The notes: a model not told the origin generated them from the letters alone. Counted from the stretch's first letter, positions 32,881 to 40,873 are shown. The stretch: 64,000 nucleotides of DNA from Bacteroidota bacterium (GCA_023417785.1 JAEZEH010000155.1:1-64000); one strand, 5' to 3'. Program-made: numbers and translations.

Positions 32881-34086
32881 ATGAGTGCGCCGAACATAAA
32901 CACTTTTGAGCCTGCGTACGGAGAAAGTTTCAATTACGCGCCGCTTCCACAGATTACGAGCGGAAGTCGTGTAGCCGTTGTTGGTGCTGGCGCATTCGGC
33001 GGCTGGGCCGCCCTCCATCTCTTAAGGAAAGGATACGAAGTCACCTTGTACGATGCGTGGGGCTCCGGCAATTCCAGGTCCAGCTCAGGTGATGAAACAC
33101 GGGTCACGCGATCCACCTACGGGAAGAACGAGCTGTACTTTAAGATGAATGCGAGGTCGCTCCAGCTATGGCGCGAAAATGAACATCTTTTCTCCAGGCC
33201 GGTATTCGTAAACGCCGGTGTACTCTGGTTTTGTTACCAGGAAAAAACGCCACTGGTTGATGAATCTATTCCATATTCAGAGAAGTACAACATGGAATAT
33301 GAATATCTTTCCACTGCCGAAATCCGCAGACGCTATCCCCATGTAAATTCGTCGGATCTTCATCACGCATATCTCGACCCGTTCGGAGGCTATCTGCTTG
33401 CAAGAGATTCATGTCAGGAAGTAAAAAATCTTTTTATCCGGGAAGGTGGAAAATATTTCCAAAGCGATGTGAAGCCTGGCCGGAAATCCGGTGCGAGAAT
33501 TAACGAAATCATTCTCTCTGATGGCAGGCGCGAAACCGCCGATGCTTTTCTATTCGCGTGCGGATCCTGGTTGCCATTATTGTTTCCCGAGGAATTGCAG
33601 CAGGTCATCAAGTGCACCCGGCAGGAGGTCTATTACTTCGGCGTACCCGCGGTTGAATCGGCGGCATTTGACGCCATGCCGGCATGGGTTGATGCGGATG
33701 GAAAAGATTTCTATTACGGTATCCCGGGAAACTCACTTCGCGGCTTCAAGCTGGGGGTAGATAAGCGAGGCGAAACATTCAATCCAACTTCAGGTGAACG
33801 TACTCCGGTTGAGTCAGTACTGAAGGAAGCCAGGCAGTTTTTAGCTCACAGATTTCCTGCATTAAGGTATGCTCCGCTTATTGAATCAAGAGTTTGCCCA
33901 TACGAAAACTCGCCCAGTGGAAATTTTGTCTTCGATCTTTTACCAGAAACGGAAAATGTATTCGTCCTGGGTGGTGGCTCGGGCCACGGGTTCAAACATG
34001 GACCAGCGCTTGGCGAACTCGTCGCCGGAATTCTGGCTGGAAACGAGCGCGTTCCCGATGTCTTTCGTCTTGCCAGGTATGAATGA
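32881..34086 (+). CDS. FAD-dependent oxidoreductase, sarcosine oxidase (DAO) type
   Basis: 401 residues. Dinucleotide-binding motif RVAVVGAGAFGGWAALHLLR near the N-terminus; the segment SSSGDETRVTRSTYG is the substrate and FAD contact typical of monomeric sarcosine / N-methyl-amino-acid oxidases. The C-terminal FAD motif is VLGGGSGHGFKHGPALGELV. The covalent-flavin Cys equivalent is not obvious, so the exact reaction (amine or N-methyl amino acid oxidation) is uncertain. It is likely co-transcribed with pyrE by spacing only. Confidence 0.82.
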   Translation: MSAPNINTFEPAYGESFNYAPLPQITSGSRVAVVGAGAFGGWAALHLLRKGYEVTLYDAWGSGNSRSSSGDETRVTRSTYGKNELYFKMNARSLQLWRENEHLFSRPVFVNAGVLWFCYQEKTPLVDESIPYSEKYNMEYEYLSTAEIRRRYPHVNSSDLHHAYLDPFGGYLLARDSCQEVKNLFIREGGKYFQSDVKPGRKSGARINEIILSDGRRETADAFLFACGSWLPLLFPEELQQVIKCTRQEVYYFGVPAVESAAFDAMPAWVDADGKDFYYGIPGNSLRGFKLGVDKRGETFNPTSGERTPVESVLKEARQFLAHRFPALRYAPLIESRVCPYENSPSGNFVFDLLPETENVFVLGGGSGHGFKHGPALGELVAGILAGNERVPDVFRLARYE

Positions 34087-34140
34087 TCTAGCCGTTCCGT
34101 TGGGAGGCATCTCTTTTTTCAGCCTTTCTCAAAAAAAATA

Positions 34141-34392
34141 ATGGCAAAGTATTCAAAAAAATCGGGCGAGATGGTTGAGCGCGCCATGAAGAAGAAGAAG
34201 CAAGGAACGTTGCGCACCGGCACCGGAAAAAAAGTAACCAGTCGAAAGCAGGCAGTAGCCATAGGGTTATCAGAGGCCCGTGAAAAGGGCGCAAAAGTAC
34301 CGCCGAAGAAAAAGAAAACAACCAAAAAAAGGCCGGCAGCCAAGCGAAAGGCATCAGGACGAAAAACATCAAAAAAGTCCAGGAATTCGTAA
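34141..34392 (+). CDS. Small Lys-rich DUF6496-type protein
   Basis: 83 residues, strongly basic. MAKYSKKSGEMVERAMKKKK, then GTLRTGTGKKVTSRKQAVAI and GLSEAREKGAKV match the DUF6496 pattern. The C-terminal ~35 residues are a Lys/Arg/Ala/Pro tail (PPKKKKTTKKRPAAKRKASG) like histone H1-type tails. DNA or nucleic-acid binding is an inference from composition. It lies 54 nt after the FAD oxidoreductase gene. Confidence 0.72.
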   Translation: MAKYSKKSGEMVERAMKKKKQGTLRTGTGKKVTSRKQAVAIGLSEAREKGAKVPPKKKKTTKKRPAAKRKASGRKTSKKSRNS

Positions 34393-34487
34393 CAGACGAA
34401 CCGCATCTGGTTGCACCGTTGCATTTCGCAATACCGATCTGTGCATCTGGTATAACTTTTTTGTAATATTCTTTCAACCAGAATTTT

Positions 34488-34763
34488 ATGAAAAATAGAC
34501 GAAACGAAAAGCTGCGGTCGGACAAGCCATCCGGTCGACAAGCTACGGAACAGCCTGAGCATAATGATAAGGCGCCGGATTCCTCAAGTTTGCATCAGGG
34601 GCAAGGTCCTGACTTCCCGACGCAGGATTCGAATCTTCAACATGAGAATCCGGGCATCGGATCAATGCGGACGCCGATGCAGCCGCCAAGAAAGGTTTCA
34701 AGCAACGAACCTGAGAATCCGCCTCAGACGATCGAAGAGACCAGAGATAGAGATAATGAATAA
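34488..34763 (+). CDS. Small hydrophilic, disordered hypothetical protein
   Basis: 91 residues, with no hydrophobic core: rich in Asn, Gln, Pro, Ser, Glu and Arg (NRRNEKLRSDKPSGRQATEQ, NPPQTIEETRDRDNE). It resembles unstructured stress-type proteins but belongs to no family I recognise. It ends exactly at a terminator, which supports it being a real gene. Confidence 0.5.
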   Translation: MKNRRNEKLRSDKPSGRQATEQPEHNDKAPDSSSLHQGQGPDFPTQDSNLQHENPGIGSMRTPMQPPRKVSSNEPENPPQTIEETRDRDNE

Positions 34764-34791
34764 AAAAGGGGACTTCAAATCCCCTTTTGTT
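34763..34791. terminator. Bidirectional terminator
   Basis: Stem AAAAGGGGA (34764-34772) with TCCCCTTTT (34780-34788), 7-nt loop. It serves the small plus-strand gene and the minus-strand siroheme operon that ends at 34799. Confidence 0.85.
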
Positions 34792-34798
34792 CTTCGTG

Positions 34799-35389
34799 CT
34801 AAGCCTCTGACTGTGCGAGCCAGGTGGTCGTTATTTCATTCAGTACACGGACCTTCTCAGAAAAATCTCCTTTGATCCGCGTACGTATTTGTTGCATGTT
34901 GTTCAGTAAGTCGTTGGTGTCGTCCGGAAGAGCCTCTTCCAGATACTCCCGAATCCTTTTCGCGACCGTGGGTGACTTCCCATTGGTAGATACACCAATC
35001 TTTAGATGACCTTTTGTTACCACGGATCCCAGATAAAAATCACATAGTTCAGGAGTATCAGCTACGTTGATAAGGAGTCTCCGGGAGCGGGCAAAATTAC
35101 GGATGGTTTCGTGTAATTGCCTGTTGTCAGTGGCCAGCATCACGAGGTCTTTGTCCCACAAATCCCAAAGCTTAAAATTGCGTTCAAACAACGTTACGCC
35201 TGAATGTTTTCGAGCAAGATCTCTTATTGGCTCCTGGATCGATCTCGCAACCAGCGTGACCTTTGCAGCAGGACTGTTTCTCAATACTGCGTTTAGTTTT
35301 TCCAATCCCACATTTCCCCCGCCAACGATCAGTGTTTGCAGGCTTTCAAGTTTCAGAAATACCGGAAAAAGATTGTTTTGCTCCAACAT
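34799..35389 (-). CDS. Precorrin-2 dehydrogenase / sirohydrochlorin ferrochelatase (siroheme synthase N-domain)
   Basis: 196 residues, equal to the N-terminal half of CysG or to Met8/SirC. The NAD-binding motif is LIVGGGNVGLEKLNAVLR; LVMLATDNRQLHETIRNFAR and INVADTPELCDFYLGSVV, then GHLKIGVSTNGKSPTVAKRI are the family signatures. It oxidises precorrin-2 and may insert iron to make siroheme. Last gene of the operon with sulfite reductase and cobA, which needs siroheme. Confidence 0.9.
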   Translation of the reverse strand: MLEQNNLFPVFLKLESLQTLIVGGGNVGLEKLNAVLRNSPAAKVTLVARSIQEPIRDLARKHSGVTLFERNFKLWDLWDKDLVMLATDNRQLHETIRNFARSRRLLINVADTPELCDFYLGSVVTKGHLKIGVSTNGKSPTVAKRIREYLEEALPDDTNDLLNNMQQIRTRIKGDFSEKVRVLNEITTTWLAQSEA

Positions 35390-35419
35390 GTTCGTACTAT
35401 TTAATAATCAGGAAAGGCG

Positions 35420-36208
35420 TCACTCGTAGTTTCTCAGAACATTCTCATCCACGATTTTTTGAACATCTCTTGCATAATGAACAACCTCGCCAATAATGAT
35501 GATTCCCGGTGAAGATATGTCCTCATTCTTCATACGTGATGTGATATCTGTAACCGTACCTATCACACTTTTCTGGTTCGGCATCGTGCCGTTCTGAATT
35601 ACTGCTACCGGGGTTTCGCCCTTCCCGTTCAGCTTAAAGACATCCATTATCTCTTCCATTTTTCCAATGCCCATCAGGATGACAATGGTTGCTGTTGATT
35701 GAGCCGCTAGTGCAATATCCTGTGATAGTTTCCCGGCGCGTGTAGTGCCCGTGATAACCCAGAAGCTTTCGCTTACGCCTCGTGCCGTTACGGGGATATT
35801 GAGCGCCGCCGGGACGCTGATAGCACTCGTTATTCCAGGAACCACGGAAGTCTCTATGCCGTGCCTTTCTGCGAATTCAATTTCTTCCGCGCCTCGTCCG
35901 AATACAAAAGGATCGCCTCCCTTAAGACGAACAACATGTCCGAAACGATAAGCCATATCCACGATTAACTCATTGATCTCATCCTGCGTATTGGACAACG
36001 TTCCTGCCCTTTTTCCAACCGACAACATCGGTGTTTCTTTCGGAATAAAGTCAAGGATTCCTTTGGAAACCAAGGCGTCGAATAGAACAACATCAGCTGC
36101 CTTTAAGACGTTGACGGCCTTCAGGGTCAGGAGTTCGGGTTCACCGGGACCGGCTCCTACCAGAGTAACCCTCGGGCGTTTATTCAATATTGAAATCGTG
36201 GGGATCAT
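35420..36208 (-). CDS. cobA: Uroporphyrinogen-III C-methyltransferase
   Basis: 262 residues. SAM-dependent methylation of uroporphyrinogen III to precorrin-2. Motifs: VTLVGAGPGEPELLTLKAVN (first SAM-binding loop), DVVLFDALVSKGIL, VVRLKGGDPFVFGRGAEEIE and VVPGITSAISVPAALNIPVT. It overlaps the sulfite reductase stop by 4 bp (ATGA) and is followed 30 nt later by the siroheme dehydrogenase. Confidence 0.95.
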   Translation of the reverse strand: MIPTISILNKRPRVTLVGAGPGEPELLTLKAVNVLKAADVVLFDALVSKGILDFIPKETPMLSVGKRAGTLSNTQDEINELIVDMAYRFGHVVRLKGGDPFVFGRGAEEIEFAERHGIETSVVPGITSAISVPAALNIPVTARGVSESFWVITGTTRAGKLSQDIALAAQSTATIVILMGIGKMEEIMDVFKLNGKGETPVAVIQNGTMPNQKSVIGTVTDITSRMKNEDISSPGIIIIGEVVHYARDVQKIVDENVLRNYE

Positions 36209-38310
36209 CGGCTTACTTCTTCTTTAGCGGCACGGAAAACAAATGCATCTGCAAGAAACCTTTTGGAAGCCTCCAGGTACTCGATTGCAAACTCCTCCGT
36301 TGGCTCGTTCTTGTTGATCTGAAGCACCATCTCTTTAAAATCGTGGATTCTGAACTGCCCTGATTCAACAAAAGTTTTTTGGAAGTCAAGAATCGTTTGA
36401 ATCTGTGTACTGGGTCTGACATCAGCTGTTAACAAAAGCGCCTTTGCCGTATTTATCATTGCGCTGTAACTATGATATATACTGTCGGCATATTGTTCCT
36501 TCCGAAGCGCTTCGGCAGACCATTCGATTTTGTCTTCAGAGTCAGCCAGCAACGTTGAAACGAGATCAATCATCACTCCTGCACACTCCCCTACCGCTGT
36601 ATGCAATATGAAATTATTTTCCTGTCCCCAGTCGATGTAATCTACCGGTACCACGGCTGTAAGATCAGCCAGGGGCTTAAGCATGGAATAGAAATAATTG
36701 CGTCCCGCGCGCTGATAATACGCATGGAAATATTCGCCTTCATTTGAATTTGCGTCATAGTCACTAAGCAATAACCGAAGCGCATCGGGACCGCGTTTAC
36801 TGGGAATTTTTAAAATCTTGTCGCCGATCCGGCCTTCGCCATTCCCGAGATTTCCTCCGCCAAGCAAAACTACCAGGGCGGGAAGCACTTTGCCCTGCTT
36901 ATCTTTAATGGTACTACCGTGTAATCCGATACTTGCCAGCCCGTGCTGGCCACAGGAATTGGGACAACCACTGATCTTGATTTTGATATCGTTATTATGA
37001 ATCAGCTCCGGAAACTCCTCACGTATTACCTTCTCCAACGCCAGGGATATGTGCGTACTGTCGGAAATCGCCAGATTACAGGATTCGGTGCCGGGGCAAG
37101 CGGTAACATCGGCAACACTATCAAAACCCGGATCAGCCAATCCGAGCTGATCCAACGCATTAAACAAGTGTTTAAGCACCTGGGGGCGAACATAGCGAAT
37201 CAGGTACCCCTGATTCACGGTAACTCTCAGTTCCGTTGACGCAAACTGATCGATCACGTCTGCGAACTTTCGGGCCAGGTCAGAGGACATGTTTCCCAAC
37301 GGAAGCTTTACATATACTGCATTGAACCCTTCCTGCTTCTGTCGGATCACATTCGTCCGTAGCCACTTGTCATATTTGGAAGCATCTGACAAGTCAATAT
37401 CAGCAACCGCGCGTTCAGTGGGTATTGGGGACGCAGGGACGATATCAAGGTTGATCGGATAGACTTTATTTTTCAGCGCCTTTCGTTCCTCCTCGACAAG
37501 TTGAAGGATTTTTTCGAGACCAAAATCATCAAGGAGAAATTTGAATCGGGCTTTCATTCTTCGGTTTCGTTCGCCGTAACGATCGAACACACGAATTACC
37601 GCTTCAGTGAAAGGAATGATCTGGTCTTCTTCGAGAAACTCGAAAGCCACCAGTGCGAGGTAAGGATTTGCGCCCAGACCTCCGCCGATCATTACTTTAA
37701 AGCCACGTTTCCCATCGCGAACCCGAGGTATAAATCCCAGATCATGGATAAAGGAAAATGCGGTATCAGAATCACTTGAGGAAAAGGATATCTTGAACTT
37801 GCGTCCCATCTCCTGGCAAATTGGGTTCCTTAGCAAGTATTGAAATGTCTCATATGCATAAGGTGTGACGTCGAAAAGTTCATTCGGATCGATACCTGCG
37901 ATGTCCGATGCCGTAACATTCCGGACTGTGTTCCCGCAAGCTTCGCGAATGGTAATCGAATCCTGTTCAAGTTTCGTCCACAGCTCGGGTGTGCGATCGA
38001 GGCTTACGAAATGTATCTGGATATCCTGACGGGTAGTGGCATGGAGATTACTGCTTGCGTATTCATCCGAGATATCAGCAATCCGGCGAAGCTGCTGAGT
38101 CGTTACCCGTCCAAGCGGAAGCTTGATCCGGACCATCTGCACGCCAGGTTGTCGCTGTCCGTAGATGCCCCTGACCAGTCGAAGGCTGCGAAACTTGTCA
38201 TCGTCGATTTTGCCATCGCGAAACATTCTGATCTTTTTTTCAAGATCGATAATGTCACGAGCAACGACGGGATTGGTTATATCCTCTAATTCGGAGCGGA
38301 AGCTTTCCAT
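36205..38310 (-). CDS. Siroheme-dependent sulfite/nitrite reductase with HEPN-like C-terminal extension
   Basis: 701 residues. Two ferredoxin-like half domains and two siroheme/4Fe-4S domains are visible: VRIKLPLGRVTTQQLRRIAD, TTRQDIQIHFVSLDRTPELW, and the cluster-ligand motifs VADVTACPGTESCNLAISDS and KISGCPNSCGQHGLASIGLH (four Cys). After about residue 590 there is an added ~110-residue helical region with AEALRKEQYADSIYHSYSAM followed by INTAKALLL, which looks like a HEPN domain. A six-electron reduction of sulfite (assimilatory) or nitrite is expected; co-operonic siroheme genes fit both. The Cys/Met-rich leader upstream favours sulfite. Confidence 0.9.
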   Translation of the reverse strand: MESFRSELEDITNPVVARDIIDLEKKIRMFRDGKIDDDKFRSLRLVRGIYGQRQPGVQMVRIKLPLGRVTTQQLRRIADISDEYASSNLHATTRQDIQIHFVSLDRTPELWTKLEQDSITIREACGNTVRNVTASDIAGIDPNELFDVTPYAYETFQYLLRNPICQEMGRKFKISFSSSDSDTAFSFIHDLGFIPRVRDGKRGFKVMIGGGLGANPYLALVAFEFLEEDQIIPFTEAVIRVFDRYGERNRRMKARFKFLLDDFGLEKILQLVEEERKALKNKVYPINLDIVPASPIPTERAVADIDLSDASKYDKWLRTNVIRQKQEGFNAVYVKLPLGNMSSDLARKFADVIDQFASTELRVTVNQGYLIRYVRPQVLKHLFNALDQLGLADPGFDSVADVTACPGTESCNLAISDSTHISLALEKVIREEFPELIHNNDIKIKISGCPNSCGQHGLASIGLHGSTIKDKQGKVLPALVVLLGGGNLGNGEGRIGDKILKIPSKRGPDALRLLLSDYDANSNEGEYFHAYYQRAGRNYFYSMLKPLADLTAVVPVDYIDWGQENNFILHTAVGECAGVMIDLVSTLLADSEDKIEWSAEALRKEQYADSIYHSYSAMINTAKALLLTADVRPSTQIQTILDFQKTFVESGQFRIHDFKEMVLQINKNEPTEEFAIEYLEASKRFLADAFVFRAAKEEVSR

Positions 38311-38340
38311 ACACTAAGGGCTGTTAGTTCGTTTGTGATT

Positions 38341-38379
38341 GTAAATAAAAGAGCCTTTCCTGTTTTGCAGGAAAGGCTC
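38341..38379 (-). terminator. Terminator between the Cys/Met-rich leader ORF and sulfite reductase (candidate attenuator)
   Basis: On the minus strand a perfect 12-bp stem GAGCCTTTCCTG (38379-38368) with CAGGAAAGGCTC (38362-38351), 5-nt loop CAAAA, then TTTTATTTAC. It begins 24 nt after the leader ORF stop and ends 30 nt before the sulfite reductase ATG. The plus strand lacks a T-run. No promoter fits between it and the ATG, so transcription of the operon must pass through it. Confidence 0.85.
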
Positions 38380-38403
38380 GTTATATCGGTTAAGTTTTCA
38401 GGC

Positions 38404-38529
38404 TTAGTTAACGTCCATACATTCCTGCATGCGCATGAAAAGTTTACAGCAACACTTCTTGCTTGCCATAAGCTTGTCGGACATACAGGAGTTGTAATTC
38501 AGCATACTATTACGAAAGTAGTCCATCAT
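38404..38529 (-). CDS. 41-codon Cys/Met-rich leader ORF of the sulfite reductase operon
   Basis: Starts with two ATG codons (38529, 38526) and ends TAA at 38404-38406. The peptide has five Cys and eight Met in 41 residues. Three consecutive Cys codons TGT TGC TGT lie at 38446-38454 in the segment MASKKCCCKLFMRMQECMDV. A terminator follows, then the sulfite reductase gene. Eight bases of codons 34-36 (TGCAGGAA, 38429-38422) are the exact complement of the terminator's 5' arm plus loop, TTCCTGCA (38373-38366), so an alternative antiterminator pairing is possible. I infer a leader peptide sensing Cys/Met supply. A separate small metal- or thiol-binding peptide is the alternative. No ribosome binding site is obvious, as often in Bacteroidota. 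Confidence 0.6.
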   Translation of the reverse strand: MMDYFRNSMLNYNSCMSDKLMASKKCCCKLFMRMQECMDVN

Positions 38530-38651
38530 GGTCAGAAATTCAAATGCTTTGACATTAAAAAATTATGAGTCAACACATTAACACTTGTTAGCCTTTGTCG
38601 CAAACGATAGCAATCACCAAAAGCACGATCGGTTGTTAAGAATGCCATAAC

Positions 38652-38680
38652 AAAAAAGCCACCCGGGAAGGTGGCTTTTC
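38652..38680. terminator. Bidirectional terminator after the 188-residue lipoprotein gene
   Basis: Stem AAGCCACC (38656-38663) with GGTGGCTT (38670-38677), 6-nt loop, T-run on the minus strand (six T). It isolates the leader ORF region from the lipoprotein gene to the right, so the sulfite reductase leader must start downstream of it. Confidence 0.85.
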
Positions 38681-38696
38681 CATTTATTCCGACTGA

Positions 38697-39263
38697 CTAG
38701 TTATTGCCCATCTTCTCCATTTCTTTTTCAAATGTCTCTTTGAACTTCTCGTAGTCGTAGTCGATTCTAAGACGATCATCTTGGGAAAGTCTTTCATTAT
38801 ACGTTTTTACGAGTTCATCAGCGGAGAGTTCGATCGCGATATAAGTCTTGAACGTCCCGCCTTCGGTTTTCATAAGCTTTTCGCAAAGGGTTCTTACGCC
38901 TGATAACTGTTGCTCTACAATTTCACGATTCAACTGTTCGAAGCGTTCTTCCACCTGCTCTTTGTTGTTCATTTCACGGGAGTTGGTGTAGTTATCCGTT
39001 ACAGCTTTAACAGTCGAGGAAATGCTGGCAGCGAGCTCGGCACGAGCATTGGCAAGCGCTTTCTTCTTGGACGTAACCTGATCCATACTTTCACCAATAG
39101 AGTTGGCGCGAAAGAATTTGTTGTTAGTGAAGAATTCGGATCCGGAACAAGGCACGATGACTTCAGTCTCTCCTTTCGGAGTTTTCTCTTTGCCCTTACA
39201 GGCACCAAAAAAGACAGCGCCCAGGGCAAGAAGCATAAGGGTGGAACTAGTAACGTTTTTCAT
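38697..39263 (-). CDS. Hypothetical lipoprotein
   Basis: 188 residues. Lipoprotein signal with lipobox FGAC (Cys22). The mature part contains FRANSIGESMDQVTSKKKAL, then ANARAELAASISSTVKAV, the pattern of LPP20-like proteins in which small residues flank a helical core. It ends in an acidic-basic helix. Together with the next gene (LPP20 family) it forms a minus-strand lipoprotein pair. Function unknown; LPP20 relatives are outer-membrane-associated and some regulate peptidoglycan synthesis. Confidence 0.7.
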   Translation of the reverse strand: MKNVTSSTLMLLALGAVFFGACKGKEKTPKGETEVIVPCSGSEFFTNNKFFRANSIGESMDQVTSKKKALANARAELAASISSTVKAVTDNYTNSREMNNKEQVEERFEQLNREIVEQQLSGVRTLCEKLMKTEGGTFKTYIAIELSADELVKTYNERLSQDDRLRIDYDYEKFKETFEKEMEKMGNN

Positions 39264-39331
39264 ATTGGAGACGATTTTAAGTTTTCAAAAAATATAAAGG
39301 CAAAAGGAATACCAAAAACAAACAGTGATCT

Positions 39332-40699
39332 TTACTGAAGCACCGTGTTTATCAATTCATTCATCTTTTCCTTCTCCAGGGTATCCATTGCCTTGTTATA
39401 AGCGTCAATACTCGATTTATCATAGTCAAGACCGAACCCTTTGATCCGGTCGAGGACGGTCGCGTAAATCTCTTTACCCTCCCTGACGGTCATTACCTTT
39501 ATTAATCCCGTAAGGTAGGTCACATAAATGCTTCCGGTTATCGAACCTTTTTCGGCATCAGCTCTGACATCGAACCATAAATCAGCTATGTTTTTATCGT
39601 TAGTGAATTCGAAGCCGTTGGTAGCAAGGAGGTTCCTTAGCCGGTTTGACAACTGAGAGTTGTTCCTGCGAAGTCCGAAGCTTTTCTCATCAGATGACAA
39701 GAAAACCAGGGGGCGCTCTACCTTGAGATTGATTTGAACGCGTGGTAATTTCAGTGTCTTCAAAATCAAACCATACACCTCTGATTTGCCGGCGCTGCTC
39801 AGCGCATCAAGGTCGACCCTTACATTTATGGACTGATCAATCTCTTTCGAACTGATTTTGTTCAGGAGTATCCGGCTTTCACCTGCAGCATTCGTCTTGT
39901 AGGAAGGGAAGATATCCCCTGAGCCTTTTTCGAAGGACGCATTAAGCGGAAGTGTTTCGACAGGACTACCCGAACCTGCAAACACAGCCTTGATCAAAAG
40001 CGTCTGACTTCTCTCCTGAATTCTCCGGTTCACATTTAGCTCGTCCGGACTGGCCCGCAGAACAATATCGTTCAATGCGGTTTGTACGGAAGCATAAATC
40101 TCATTTACGAGAAGGATTTCACGCCCATCAACCGCTACACGGACTGCTTCACCAAGATATTTCTCCATCGCACGCAACGCCTGAAAATAATATGTGATAG
40201 CCTGAAGTTTCTGTCCAGCGGCATCTGCCGACCTAGCTTTGGAAAAATAGTCCGTCGCAAGCAGGGTTGCGTTTCGTTTTTGTTCCTCCTTGATCTGTTT
40301 ATAGCGTGAAATGGAAAGGCGGTAATAGACCCAAAAATTCGAAGCATTCTCCCAGGTATCAACGATTTCGAATTCTTCGATTTCATCAGCCGTAGTGGTC
40401 TGGATAATCTGTTCGTATTGTTCAGAAAACTGTTTATCGACCTCCAGCTGACTTAATACCGAGGTACTGGAAATGTTTACCCTTATTTGGGAAACGAGAT
40501 CATCGAGTGCGCTTTTCTTGGCAGACTGTATGTAGTTATTGTTACCATCCTTGTTGCTGTGTCCGATCCCAACGTAGTATCCGACAGGCGCTGGGTGTGC
40601 CTTAAGCCAGGATGGCTTGAGTGCCTCCGGGTCTGGCGGAGTCACCTTCGGGCTACAGCCGATAATAAGGATCAGCAAAACTGTAAAAAATAGCTTCAC
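39332..40699 (-). CDS. LPP20 family lipoprotein
   Basis: 455 residues. Signal MKLFFTVLLILIIGCSPK with lipobox IIGC (Cys15). PSWLKAHPAPVGYYVGIGHS, then QSAKKSALDDLVSQIRVNIS is the LPP20 hallmark. Further on are a helical region FSKARSADAAGQKLQAITYY, typical of a TPR-like segment, and beta-rich domains to the C-terminus. It is the upstream gene of a pair with the 188-residue lipoprotein, 68 nt apart. Role unknown. Confidence 0.75.
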   Translation of the reverse strand: MKLFFTVLLILIIGCSPKVTPPDPEALKPSWLKAHPAPVGYYVGIGHSNKDGNNNYIQSAKKSALDDLVSQIRVNISSTSVLSQLEVDKQFSEQYEQIIQTTTADEIEEFEIVDTWENASNFWVYYRLSISRYKQIKEEQKRNATLLATDYFSKARSADAAGQKLQAITYYFQALRAMEKYLGEAVRVAVDGREILLVNEIYASVQTALNDIVLRASPDELNVNRRIQERSQTLLIKAVFAGSGSPVETLPLNASFEKGSGDIFPSYKTNAAGESRILLNKISSKEIDQSINVRVDLDALSSAGKSEVYGLILKTLKLPRVQINLKVERPLVFLSSDEKSFGLRRNNSQLSNRLRNLLATNGFEFTNDKNIADLWFDVRADAEKGSITGSIYVTYLTGLIKVMTVREGKEIYATVLDRIKGFGLDYDKSSIDAYNKAMDTLEKEKMNELINTVLQ

Positions 40700-40730
40700 A
40701 AAGTTTTCGTTAGGCTTACGGGGTCAGCCG

Positions 40731-40838
40731 ATGCCACATCCGTGCCAGAATTGCAAAAAATCGATGACTTGTCTGGCGTGCGGATTCTGGGATTCTAAAG
40801 GTATTGGTATCCGGCATAAAAACAAAAAAGGGGATTGA
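40731..40838 (+). CDS. Possible 35-residue double-CxxC peptide
   Basis: ATG at 40731, TGA at 40836-40838. The sequence begins MPHPCQNCKKSMTCLACGFW, so two CxxC pairs at residues 5/8 and 14/17 form a potential zinc-ribbon site, followed by a basic tail. Its stop codon overlaps the stem of a bidirectional terminator that has a plus-strand T-run. No plus-strand promoter was recognised, and the region also holds the upstream DNA of the minus-strand LPP20 gene. It may be chance. Confidence 0.3.
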   Translation: MPHPCQNCKKSMTCLACGFWDSKGIGIRHKNKKGD

Positions 40839-40855
40839 CCACAATCCCCTTTTTC
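40824..40855. terminator. Bidirectional terminator after sdhB
   Basis: Stem GGGGATT (40830-40836) with AATCCCC (40843-40849), 6-nt loop, flanked by A and T runs on both sides. Confidence 0.88.
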
Positions 40856-40873
40856 TTACACGGTTGATATTTC

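Noticed and set aside
34088..34562. Phe-rich minus-strand ORFs opposite the DUF6496 gene
   Set aside because: They are the antisense of Lys codons (AAA/AAG read as TTT/CTT) and not protein-like.
38335..38568. 77-residue plus-strand ORF across the leader region
   Set aside because: It runs through the terminator stem and opposes the more convincing Cys/Met-rich leader ORF.
38530..38651. Promoter of the leader ORF
   Set aside because: A TTTG is found at 20-nt spacing from TAATGTGT, but the -7 box is too poor to call; the start must lie here but was not pinned down.
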